A stretch of DNA of 8,831 nt from contig WQUN01000242.1 in assembly GCA_009782085.1 (NCBI GenBank), positions 1 to 8,831 on the forward strand, given 5' to 3'. The notes beneath the pieces were generated by a model, which worked only from the letters and a program-made list of their open reading frames with translations, was not told the DNA's origin and ran no database searches. The number at the start of each line of letters is the position of its first letter. The first letter of the stretch is position 1. Positions 1 through 6,290 of this stretch are shown one piece after another. The translations under genes were made by a program, and so were the position numbers. Source of the DNA: Bacillota bacterium. GTDB taxonomy: Bacteria > Bacillota > Clostridia > Lachnospirales > WQUN01.

Positions 1-11
1 TTGATTTTTCA

Positions 12-75
12 TTGTCACCCTGAGCGAAGCGAAGGGTCTTAAAATCAAGATTCTTCGCTTCGCTCAGAATGACAA
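12..75. repeat. 64-bp near-perfect inverted repeat (dispersed palindromic repeat type)
   Basis: Two 29-base arms (12-40 and 47-75) are inverted copies around a 6-base loop (41-46). They differ only at two adjacent pairs on each side of the core: CC versus TT, and GG versus AA. The arm core is CTGAGCGAAGCGAAG. Palindromes with this core are scattered through many bacterial genomes between genes, from general knowledge; function is unknown. No T-tract follows, so it is not an obvious terminator. The decamer GCGAAGCGAA also occurs in the 42-bp repeats inside lhr. Whether other copies exist in this genome cannot be seen here. Confidence 0.75.
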
Positions 76-114
76 GCGCCAATTTCCGAAGAAGTCTAAT
101 CAAAGATTTGGAAC

Positions 115-149
115 GCGGATTTTGCGGATTAAAGCGGATTTGCACGGAT
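115..149. repeat. Four degenerate short tandem repeats (GCGGATT type)
   Basis: GCGGAT occurs at 115-120, 124-129 and 134-139, followed by the variant ACGGAT at 144-149. The spacing is 9, 10 and 10 bases, about one helical turn. The repeats lie between the inverted repeat at 12-75 and the promoter at 192-220. No coding frame is credible here. They may be another dispersed intergenic repeat or a phased protein-binding array; the sequence does not say which. Confidence 0.5.
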
Positions 150-191
150 AAATTGATTTACAAATCGAAATTCCGCCGAAATTTTGCCCTG

Positions 192-220
192 TTGCAAAAA
201 ATTGCCGCGTGTAGTAAAAT
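192..220 (+). promoter_or_regulatory. Sigma70-type promoter of the DUF4282-like gene
   Basis: TTGCAA (192-197) and TAAAAT (215-220) are separated by exactly 17 bases, matching the -35/-10 consensus at four and five of six positions. Transcription would start near 227, giving a short leader of about 33 bases before the ATG at 260. Confidence 0.6.
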
Positions 221-259
221 TCTGCCCATAAAAGTTCATAAAATAAGGGGGGTCATGGG

Positions 260-754
260 ATGCCTGCTTACATGTATTCCAGAGTCAGCGGCCTGGGGGT
301 GTTTCTGGTCATCGCCTTCATACTGGCGATCGCCGCCTGCGTCGCCGCATACTTCATCTTCTTTTCGCCCAGGAGCCGCTTCAGGTTCACCGGGTTCGCG
401 GAGTGGCTGCACGAGTTCCTGAACTTCAGGAAGCTGATAGTCACGGATATCCTGAAGATACTTTACGTGTTCGCCCTGACGTTCTGCACGCTTTGCGGGC
501 TGTTCGCGCTGTTTGCGGTCAGCGCGCTAAGCGGCCTGCTGATCATCATCCTCGGCAACGTCTGCGTCAGGATATTTTACGAGCTGATCATCGTTATTTT
601 TTCGATCCACTCCAATATAGCCGAGCTCAACGAAAAGGCCGGAAAGAAAAGCGGGCCCGAACCGGATCCGGGAGTTCCGGCGGCCCAGGCGGTCGAGACG
701 GCGACGGTTACGTTGGCGGTTGATCCGGCTGCGACAGAAAAAAGCGAAAGGTAG
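260..754 (+). CDS. DUF4282-like small integral membrane protein
   Basis: This is a 164-residue membrane protein of unknown function. Residues 12-35 form an unbroken hydrophobic segment. A short soluble stretch with the pattern F-L-N-F-R-K-L-I (53-60) follows, then two more hydrophobic segments (about 64-88 and 90-114). The second ends in the signature R104-x3-E108-L-I-I-V-I-F, followed by an N-rich/acidic helix. The order 'xFxF-(K/R)-hydrophobic segment-RxxxELxIVxF' matches the DUF4282 family as I know it. The first membrane segment is an N-terminal addition to that core. The last 35 or so residues are Pro/Ala/Glu-rich and probably disordered in the cytosol. The ATG at 260 is supported by AAGGGGGG at 245-252, 7 bases upstream. 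It sits alone behind its own promoter, and the neighbouring lhr gives no clue to its job. Family assignment is by pattern only. Confidence 0.75.
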   Translation: MPAYMYSRVSGLGVFLVIAFILAIAACVAAYFIFFSPRSRFRFTGFAEWLHEFLNFRKLIVTDILKILYVFALTFCTLCGLFALFAVSALSGLLIIILGNVCVRIFYELIIVIFSIHSNIAELNEKAGKKSGPEPDPGVPAAQAVETATVTLAVDPAATEKSER

Positions 755-777
755 GATAACCAGGTAAACGATGATTT

Positions 778-890
778 ATTCTGGAGTCTGGAACCGGGAA
801 CCTAGAGCCAGCCTGGAAACAGCAATAGTCCGGTATACCATAGATTTTGGGTTTTCCAGGTTCCAGGTTCTGGGTTCCAGCCTCCAGTAT
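778..890. repeat. Imperfect inverted repeat between the DUF4282-like gene and lhr
   Basis: The arms at 781-820 and 851-887 are inverted copies: CTGGAG, one mismatch, CTGGAACC, two mismatches, GAACCT, then diverged copies of the inner part ending in CTGGAAA. The loop is about 30 bases (821-850). The right arm also contains short direct repeats of GGTTCCAG/GGTTCTGG. The element fills most of the 158-base gap and lies just before the lhr start. It has no T-tract, so termination is not evident. It looks like a dispersed palindromic repeat rather than a gene-specific site. Confidence 0.6.
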
Positions 891-912
891 AAATCCCCGT
901 TTACCGAATCAT

Positions 913-3900
913 ATGGACACTTCCCTCTCCCACTTCCACCCCGACGTGGCGGCGTGGTTCGCCGCCAGCCTGGGCGAGCCGACCGCGGCGCAGCGGCAGG
1001 GCTGGCCGGAAATCGCGCGGGGGCGCTCGATGCTTTTATCGGCGCCGACCGGCTCCGGCAAGACCCTGGCCGCTTTTTTGTACGCCATCAACGGCTTTTA
1101 TGAGCAAAAGCAGGCCGGCGAACGCCCGCTGGGCCTGACCGTCCTGTATATCTCGCCGCTGCGCTCCCTCGCGAACGACATGCGCCGGAACCTGCAAAGG
1201 CCCCTCGCCGGCCTCGGCCTGGAGGGCGACGTCTCCGTGGCCGTCCGCAACTCGGACACGCCCCCCGGGGAGCGCTCCAGGATGCTGAAACGGCCGCCGA
1301 ACATTCTGCTGACGACGCCGGAGTCCCTTTTCGTGCTCCTGACGGGCAAAAATGGCCGCGCTTTCCTCAGCAATGTCAAAACGGTCATAGTGGACGAGCT
1401 CCACGCGGTTCTGGGCTCGAAGCGCGGTACGCATCTGACGCTGTCGCTGGAGCGGCTGGAAAACCTCTGCGGCCGCCCGATACAGCGAATCGGCCTCAGC
1501 GCCACGGTCAAGCCGCCGGAGCGGGCCGCCGCGTATCTGGCGGGCTTTTACGGCGGCAAACCACGGGACGCGGCCCTCGTCGCGCCGGCCTCCGAGAAGC
1601 GTATCGACGTGAAGGTCGTCTCGCCGATAGCGGACATGCGCGCGCTGCCGGAGGGGACTATCTGGCCGGAGATTTTCCGGACGGTGTACGGCATGGCCAA
1701 AAACAGCCGCACGACCTTGGCCTTCCTGAACTCCCGCGCGCCCTGCGAGAAGCTGGCGAACGGCATAAACGAGCTGTACGGCGGCAAATTCGCGCTGACG
1801 CACCACGGGTGCGTGTCCAGGGAGCAGAGGCTGGAGGCCGAAAAACTCCTGAAATCCGGCGAGCTCCGCTGCCTCTGCGCGACGTCGTCCATGGAGCTTG
1901 GGATCGACGTCGGAGACATAGACCTGGTGGTGCAGGTGGCTGCCCCGCCCACGGTGGCGGCGGGCCTCCAGCGCCTCGGGCGCGCGGGGCACAGTCCCGG
2001 GCGCCTTTCCGTCATGCGCGTGATACCGAGGACTGCCGCCGACGTGGTGGCCTGCGGGTTCATGGCCAGGAGCGTCGTAAACGGCGATATCGAGAAGGCC
2101 TGCATACCGATGAACTGCCTCGACGTGCTGGCGCAGCACTGCGTGTCGATGGCGGCAAGCGGGGACTGGCGTGTGGACGACATGCTCGGTGTATTCAGGG
2201 GGGCGTACCCCTACGCGGAGCTTAAAACCGAAGAGCTGGAGAGCGTCCTGGCGATGCTCTACGGCGACTACGAGCACAACGAGGACAAGCCCGTCCGGCC
2301 CAGGCTGGATTACGACAGGATAAACCGCCGCGTGAGCGCCGCCCCGGCGTCGAAACTGCTGGCGCTCCTGTCCGGCGGCACGATACCCGACCGGGGCTAC
2401 TACTCCGTCAGCCTGCCCGACGGTACGAAGCTGGGCGAGGTGGACGAGGTCTTCGTGTACGAGTCGCGCATAGGGGACAGGTTTCTTCTGGGCGCGTTCG
2501 CCTGGCAGATAGAGGTCATAGAGAGGGACAGGATCGTCGTGCGCCCGTCGAATTTTTCCGGGGCTCGCTCGCCGTTCTGGATGGGCGACTGGATGGGGCG
2601 CGAGTACGAGTTCGGCAGGCAGATCGGCCGGTACTACGCTCTGGCGGAGGAGGCGGCAAAGGCGGGGAAGCTGGAGGAGACGTTCGCGGAGATGTTCCAT
2701 ATGGACGCGGACGCCTCGTCTAACGCCGCGCGGCTTATCCGGAGCCAGCTCGCGGCGAACGGCTGCCTCCAGACCGACGCGCGCCTCGTGATGGAGCATT
2801 TCCGCGACGAAACGGGCGGTTTCAGCGCGATACTCTACTCCCCGTTCGGCGGGCGGGTCAACCTGGGCCTGCTGATGCTGATGGAGCACGCGCTGAACAA
2901 AATGGGCGCGGGGGAAATCCAGCTGATGCAGAGCGACGACGGCATATTGCTGCACTCGCTGGGCGACGCGCGGATACCCAAGGGGATCCTGCGGGCCCTC
3001 CCGCGGGAGGACGCGATAGAGATACTTAAGGCCGGGCTGCCGAACAACGCCCTGTTCCCGATGGTCTTCCGCTATAACGCGGCGCGGGCGCTGATGATGG
3101 GCTTCGGGAAGACCGGGCGCGTGCCGCTGTGGATCCAGCGGCTCCGGGCGGAGGAGGCCCTCGCCAGGGCGGCGGCGCACCCGGAGCACCCGCTGATAAC
3201 CGAGACGACGAACGACTGCCTCGGCAACTATCTGGATCTGGACGCGATAATGGAGGTCGTGACGGCCATACACGCCGGGGAGATCAAAGTGGCGGAGGTC
3301 TTCAGGCAGGAGCCGTCTCCGATGACTATAGAGTTCTATCGTATGTTCGAGGGCGAAATGATGTACGCCGACCCGCACCCGGAGGTTTCGCGCGCGGGTG
3401 GCTACGCGGCGCGGATCGCCGGCGTGGCCCCGGCGGAGGCCCTCGCGCCGGGGCGGAGCGACGTGGAACGCGCCGCCCGCGTGGAGTTCCCGAAGGACGC
3501 GGACGGCACGCACAGGCTTTTGATGATAACGGGAGATCTGCAGGCCGGGGACATGGACATGCAGGACGCATGGGCGAGCAGTTCGCGAAGCGAACGACCA
3601 GCCCAGGACGCATGGGCGAGCAGTTCGCGAAGCGAACGACCAGCCCAGGACGCATGGGCGAGCAGTTCGCGAAGCGAACGACCAGCCCGTCTCGCGGCGC
3701 TGGAAACCCTCTCCGGGGAAGGCCGCGCCGTATACATCGAACCCGGCATGTGGATCGCGAAGGAGCACGAGGAGACGTACCTGGCGGCCCTCGCGGGCGA
3801 CAGCCGGGCCATGCGCGGGATCATCAGGAGATGCCTCAGGTACAGGGGGGCGTATGACGCGGAGGGGATCGCGGCCAGGTACATGCTGGACGCCGGCCTC

Positions 3901-5316
3901 GCGCAGGCGCTGCTCCAGGGCCTTGTGAACGAGGGCGCGGCGGTCCTCTGGGGGGAGCTCTATTGCCACCGGGACGTATACGAGCAAGCCTCCGGGATGC
4001 GGCGCGCCGGGCTCCGCGCGAATGTCAGGACCGCCGCGCCGGAGGGCTATGCCTCCTATTTGGCGCGGGAGACGGACACGGGGCTGCCGCCCAAAGAGGC
4101 CCTTGAGGAGGGCCTGGGCAAACTGGCGGGGCTATGGCTCCCGCGGGAGCGCTGGGAGGAGGCGTATCTTCCGGCGAGAAGCCCGGGCTACAGGCCGGAC
4201 ATGCTGGACGCCCTGCTGCAATCCGGGGCCTACGTCTGGCGGCTGGACGCGCGCGGCAGGCTCAGATTCGACAGAGCGTGGGGCGGGCCGTGGAGCGGCG
4301 CGGTTGCCGGAACGGGTCAGAGCGCCGGAACAGGCGGCCGAAATACCGGAACGGGCGAGCAGGCCATTGTAACAGGCGGTTATAACTCAGGAACAAACGG
4401 CCAGACCGCCGCAACAGCAGGCCAGGCCGCCGGAACGCCGCCCGGGTTTCCGGAGGCGTCCGGCCTGACCCAGGACGAGGAGCAAGTGCTAAACGCGCTC
4501 AGGGAACGGGGCGCGCTCTTCGCGGCTGCGATTAACAACTATGTCAGGAAGCCGGATTTGCCGGACATACTGCTCTTGCTGCTCAAGCGGGGGCTTGTGA
4601 CAAACGACCTGTTCCGGCCCGCGCGCCTGCTGGAGGCGGAGGATACCGCGGACGGCTCCCGGAAGCCGGGCGGCGGCAAAAAGCGCGCTGCGCGAAACGT
4701 CGCGGTGCACAACGCCGGTAGGTGGGAGGCCCTGCGCGATATGGCCGAGCCGCCGGCAGAGGCCGCCCTCAAAACGGCTCTGGAGCGCTGGGGCGTGCTC
4801 TGCCGGGAGACGGCCCGCTGCGAGGGGCTCAACTGGGGCGCGGCGCTGGAGGTGCTCCGCATCTGGGAGTACACCGGGGCCGTCCGGCGCGGGTATTTCG
4901 TGAAGGGGCTTTCGGGCGCGCAATTCGTCCTCGCGGACATGGCCGAGCGGGTGATGTGGCGGCTGAACAACCCTCTGGACGACTATATCTGCCTGGCGGC
5001 GGACGACCCGGCTCAGGCCTGGGGGAGCGTTTTGCCGCACGCGGAGGAAAGGTCGTTCACGCGCCTGCCGTCCACGGCCGTGGTGCTGCTCCGGGGCGTC
5101 CCGGTTCTGCTCCTGGAGAAAAGCGGCGCGGCGGCGCGTTCGCTTGACGGTAAGCCGGCCCAGGCGTTAAAATATTTTGCCGCGGCGTTCCGGAAGGGGA
5201 CGATCTGGCCGGACAAGAAACGTATCACGGTGAAAAATCCGGAAGACGGGATGACAAAACCGCTGGAAGAGGCGGGGTTCGCGCGGGTGATGCTGGATTA
5301 TGTGTTGTATAGGTAG
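913..5316 (+). CDS. lhr: Lhr-type superfamily 2 ATP-dependent DNA helicase, full length with C-terminal AlkZ-like domain
   Basis: Lhr proteins are 3'-5' translocating helicases used in DNA repair. This one has 1467 residues, close to E. coli Lhr (about 1538). Visible motifs: a Q-like PTAAQ (23-27), Walker A APTGSGKT (44-51), Walker B DELH (161-164) within VIVDELHAVLGSKRGTH, SAT (196-198), a motif V region SSMELGIDVGDIDLV, and motif VI QRLGRAGH (353-360). The Lhr core follows, with GGTIPDRG (488-495) and SPFWMGDWMGR (about 552). The C-terminal extension ends with RRGYFVKGLSGAQF (1325-1338) and DPAQAWG (1365-1371), the AlkZ-like part of long Lhr proteins. Two insertions are unusual: a perfect triplication of 14 residues (884-925) and a Gly/Thr linker (1131-1177). 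ATG 913 is chosen because the protein then begins just before the Lhr N-terminus HPDVAAWF. No good Shine-Dalgarno site precedes it. An in-frame TTG at 847 lies inside the upstream repeat and is less likely. The gene is followed after 53 bases by a uracil-DNA glycosylase gene. Confidence 0.95.
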   Translation: MDTSLSHFHPDVAAWFAASLGEPTAAQRQGWPEIARGRSMLLSAPTGSGKTLAAFLYAINGFYEQKQAGERPLGLTVLYISPLRSLANDMRRNLQRPLAGLGLEGDVSVAVRNSDTPPGERSRMLKRPPNILLTTPESLFVLLTGKNGRAFLSNVKTVIVDELHAVLGSKRGTHLTLSLERLENLCGRPIQRIGLSATVKPPERAAAYLAGFYGGKPRDAALVAPASEKRIDVKVVSPIADMRALPEGTIWPEIFRTVYGMAKNSRTTLAFLNSRAPCEKLANGINELYGGKFALTHHGCVSREQRLEAEKLLKSGELRCLCATSSMELGIDVGDIDLVVQVAAPPTVAAGLQRLGRAGHSPGRLSVMRVIPRTAADVVACGFMARSVVNGDIEKACIPMNCLDVLAQHCVSMAASGDWRVDDMLGVFRGAYPYAELKTEELESVLAMLYGDYEHNEDKPVRPRLDYDRINRRVSAAPASKLLALLSGGTIPDRGYYSVSLPDGTKLGEVDEVFVYESRIGDRFLLGAFAWQIEVIERDRIVVRPSNFSGARSPFWMGDWMGREYEFGRQIGRYYALAEEAAKAGKLEETFAEMFHMDADASSNAARLIRSQLAANGCLQTDARLVMEHFRDETGGFSAILYSPFGGRVNLGLLMLMEHALNKMGAGEIQLMQSDDGILLHSLGDARIPKGILRALPREDAIEILKAGLPNNALFPMVFRYNAARALMMGFGKTGRVPLWIQRLRAEEALARAAAHPEHPLITETTNDCLGNYLDLDAIMEVVTAIHAGEIKVAEVFRQEPSPMTIEFYRMFEGEMMYADPHPEVSRAGGYAARIAGVAPAEALAPGRSDVERAARVEFPKDADGTHRLLMITGDLQAGDMDMQDAWASSSRSERPAQDAWASSSRSERPAQDAWASSSRSERPARLAALETLSGEGRAVYIEPGMWIAKEHEETYLAALAGDSRAMRGIIRRCLRYRGAYDAEGIAARYMLDAGLAQALLQGLVNEGAAVLWGELYCHRDVYEQASGMRRAGLRANVRTAAPEGYASYLARETDTGLPPKEALEEGLGKLAGLWLPRERWEEAYLPARSPGYRPDMLDALLQSGAYVWRLDARGRLRFDRAWGGPWSGAVAGTGQSAGTGGRNTGTGEQAIVTGGYNSGTNGQTAATAGQAAGTPPGFPEASGLTQDEEQVLNALRERGALFAAAINNYVRKPDLPDILLLLLKRGLVTNDLFRPARLLEAEDTADGSRKPGGGKKRAARNVAVHNAGRWEALRDMAEPPAEAALKTALERWGVLCRETARCEGLNWGAALEVLRIWEYTGAVRRGYFVKGLSGAQFVLADMAERVMWRLNNPLDDYICLAADDPAQAWGSVLPHAEERSFTRLPSTAVVLLRGVPVLLLEKSGAAARSLDGKPAQALKYFAAAFRKGTIWPDKKRITVKNPEDGMTKPLEEAGFARVMLDYVLYR
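3562..3687. repeat. Three perfect tandem copies of a 42-bp hairpin-containing unit inside lhr
   Basis: Units at 3562-3603, 3604-3645 and 3646-3687 are identical at every base. Each encodes QDAWASSSRSERPA (residues 884-897, 898-911, 912-925). Each unit contains the inverted repeat GTTCGC-GAA-GCGAAC (3581-3595, 3623-3637, 3665-3679), which would form a short hairpin in DNA or mRNA. The unit is 14 codons long and, by hand translation, has no stop codon in any of the six frames, so it is tolerated inside a gene in either orientation. Identity at silent positions implies recent expansion or ongoing homogenisation. There are no spacers, so it is not a CRISPR array. Confidence 0.95.
4303..4440. repeat. 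Degenerate Gly/Thr/Ala-rich coding repeats in lhr (interdomain linker)
   Basis: About seven diverged copies of a 6-8-codon unit of the type (A/S)-G-T-G-G-Q-x encode residues about 1131-1177, for example AGTGQS, AGTGGRN, TGTGEQA and VTGGYNS. Synonymous and non-synonymous differences between copies show that this expansion is older than the 42-bp triplication upstream. Low complexity and lack of hydrophobic residues suggest a flexible linker between two parts of the C-terminal extension. Confidence 0.65.
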
Positions 5317-5369
5317 ATTATATTTATATACGCGGATAGACTGTTGAAAATATTGGGGGAGAATACAAT

Positions 5370-5927
5370 ATGCTTTCATGGGACGAATTGGAAAATGCCT
5401 GCCTTTCCTGCCGCCGCTGCGGCCTGGCGGAGGGCCGGACTAACGTGGTTTTCGGCGTCGGGAACCGGGAGGCCGACGTGATGTTCGTGGGGGAAGGGCC
5501 GGGGTATTACGAGGATCAGAAGGGGGAGCCGTTCGTCGGCAGGGCCGGCCAGCTCCTGGACAAGATGCTGGAGTCCGTCGGCCTGGACAGGCAAAAGGTC
5601 TATATCGCGAACGTCGTGAAGTGCCGCCCGCCGGAAAACCGCGACCCGCTGCCCGAGGAGCAGGAGTGCTGCCTGACGTTCCTGCGCGCGCAGTTCGCGC
5701 TGATAAGGCCGAAAATCCTGGTCTGCCTGGGCAGGATTTCCGCAAAGGTCATAATCGACAGGAATTTCAGCATAACGAACGAGCGGGGCTTGTGGTTTGA
5801 GCGCAAGGGCGTCTGGATGACGGCCACGTTCCACCCGGCGGCGCTGCTCCGGGACGAGGGGAAGAAGCCCCTGGCCTGGGAGGATATGAAGGCGATACGG
5901 AGCAAGTTGAAAGAACTTGCGAAGTGA
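5370..5927 (+). CDS. Family 4 (iron-sulfur) uracil-DNA glycosylase
   Basis: The enzyme removes uracil from DNA, starting base excision repair of deaminated cytosine or misincorporated dUMP. The 185-residue protein has the full family 4 pattern. Motif A is GEGPG (41-45), followed by ED and PFVGRAGQLLD (54-64). The NVVKCRPPENR block spans 81-91, and motif B is FHPAALLR (154-161), with His155 where families of this type have HP(S/A). Four cysteines suited to a 4Fe-4S cluster are Cys14, Cys17, Cys85 and Cys101. Length is normal for the family (about 190-230). The ATG at 5370 is preceded by GGGGGAG (5355-5361) at a proper distance. The gene lies 53 bases after lhr; the A+T-rich gap has no convincing promoter, so co-transcription with lhr is likely (inference). 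Its 3' end contains the promoter of the next operon. Confidence 0.95.
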   Translation: MLSWDELENACLSCRRCGLAEGRTNVVFGVGNREADVMFVGEGPGYYEDQKGEPFVGRAGQLLDKMLESVGLDRQKVYIANVVKCRPPENRDPLPEEQECCLTFLRAQFALIRPKILVCLGRISAKVIIDRNFSITNERGLWFERKGVWMTATFHPAALLRDEGKKPLAWEDMKAIRSKLKELAK

Positions 5928-5945
5928 ACGCGCTTGTGCTACAAT
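5917..5945 (+). promoter_or_regulatory. Extended -10 promoter of the toxin-antitoxin (and probably era) operon
   Basis: TTGCGA (5917-5922) and TACAAT (5940-5945) are 17 bases apart, and TGC at 5937-5939 supplies an extended -10 TGn. The -35 box lies in the last codons of the glycosylase gene. Expected start is near 5952, about 27 bases before the antitoxin ATG. No terminator is visible between the toxin and era, so this promoter can also supply era transcripts. Confidence 0.65.
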
Positions 5946-5955
5946 TGGGACACAA
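5934..5955. promoter_or_regulatory. Candidate autoregulatory operator (dyad centred on the -10 box)
   Basis: TTGTG (5934-5938), CAATTG (5942-5947) and CACAA (5951-5955) share one centre of symmetry at 5944.5, with 3-base gaps on each side. Sixteen of 22 positions are symmetric. The dyad covers the -10 box, where ribbon-helix-helix antitoxins of the RelB/DinJ type usually bind to repress their own operon. The binding is inferred; the symmetry is seen directly. Confidence 0.5.
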
Positions 5956-5978
5956 ATGAACAAAAAGGCGGAATTTAT

Positions 5979-6290
5979 ATGGCGAAGACCAAATTTATCA
6001 GAACACGGGTCGACGAGCAGCTCAAAAAAAACATAGACAGCCTGTTTTCACAGCTGGGCATCTCGACGACGGAGGCAATAACCATGTTCTTTATGCAGTG
6101 TCAAATGCACAAGGGACTGCCGTTTGAAGTGAAGGCAATTGAAAATCAGCCGCGCATATACCCTGATATTTGCCCGGTGGACATTAAGCCTTTTGGCGAA
6201 ATCCCGGAAATATTTAAGAATCCTGCCGTAGTTGACGATTTTCATGTGTATACGAAGGAGGAATTGAATGACCGGCGCGGTTTTTTTTGA
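5979..6290 (+). CDS. RelB/DinJ-type ribbon-helix-helix antitoxin
   Basis: A 103-residue antitoxin expected to bind DNA as a dimer and to neutralise the toxin encoded next to it. The first 45 or so residues (FIRTRVDEQLKKNIDSLF, then LGISTTEAITMFFMQ and GLPFEV) match the RelB/DinJ ribbon-helix-helix domain: a beta strand, then two helices, then the G-(I/L)-PF-(E/D) ending. The C-terminal half, ending PAVVDDFHVYTKEEL, should be the toxin-binding tail. ATG 5979 is chosen over an in-frame TTG at 5934 because AGGCGG (5966-5971) sits 7 bases upstream and the TTG start would lie inside the promoter. The last 23 bases overlap the toxin gene. Low G+C compared with both flanks suggests horizontal acquisition. 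The partner is a PIN-domain protein and not the RelE/YafQ type typical for this antitoxin family. Confidence 0.88.
   Translation: MAKTKFIRTRVDEQLKKNIDSLFSQLGISTTEAITMFFMQCQMHKGLPFEVKAIENQPRIYPDICPVDIKPFGEIPEIFKNPAVVDDFHVYTKEELNDRRGFF

Noticed and set aside
69..422. Open frame of 117 codons overlapping the DUF4282-like gene
   Set aside because: It runs through repeats and the promoter, lacks a ribosome binding site, and its 3' part is a shifted frame of the membrane protein gene.
847..912. TTG start giving lhr 22 extra N-terminal residues
   Set aside because: The extra segment is translated from the inverted repeat, has no ribosome binding site, and is not part of the usual Lhr N-terminus. 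ATG 913 fits better.
3562..3687. CRISPR array
   Set aside because: The three 42-bp units are directly adjacent with no spacers and are in frame within lhr.
1036..3987. Very long antisense open frame (983 codons) opposite lhr
   Set aside because: It is a shadow of a G+C-rich gene with few stops in all frames. It has no recognisable domain and is Arg/His-rich, and the + strand frame carries all helicase motifs.
5317..5369. Separate promoter for the uracil-DNA glycosylase gene
   Set aside because: The gap is A+T-rich with several TATA-like strings, but none has a convincing -35 box at 16-18 bases.
5934..5978. TTG start extending the antitoxin by 15 residues
   Set aside because: It overlaps the -10 box and would lie upstream of the expected transcript start. 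ATG 5979 has its own ribosome binding site.
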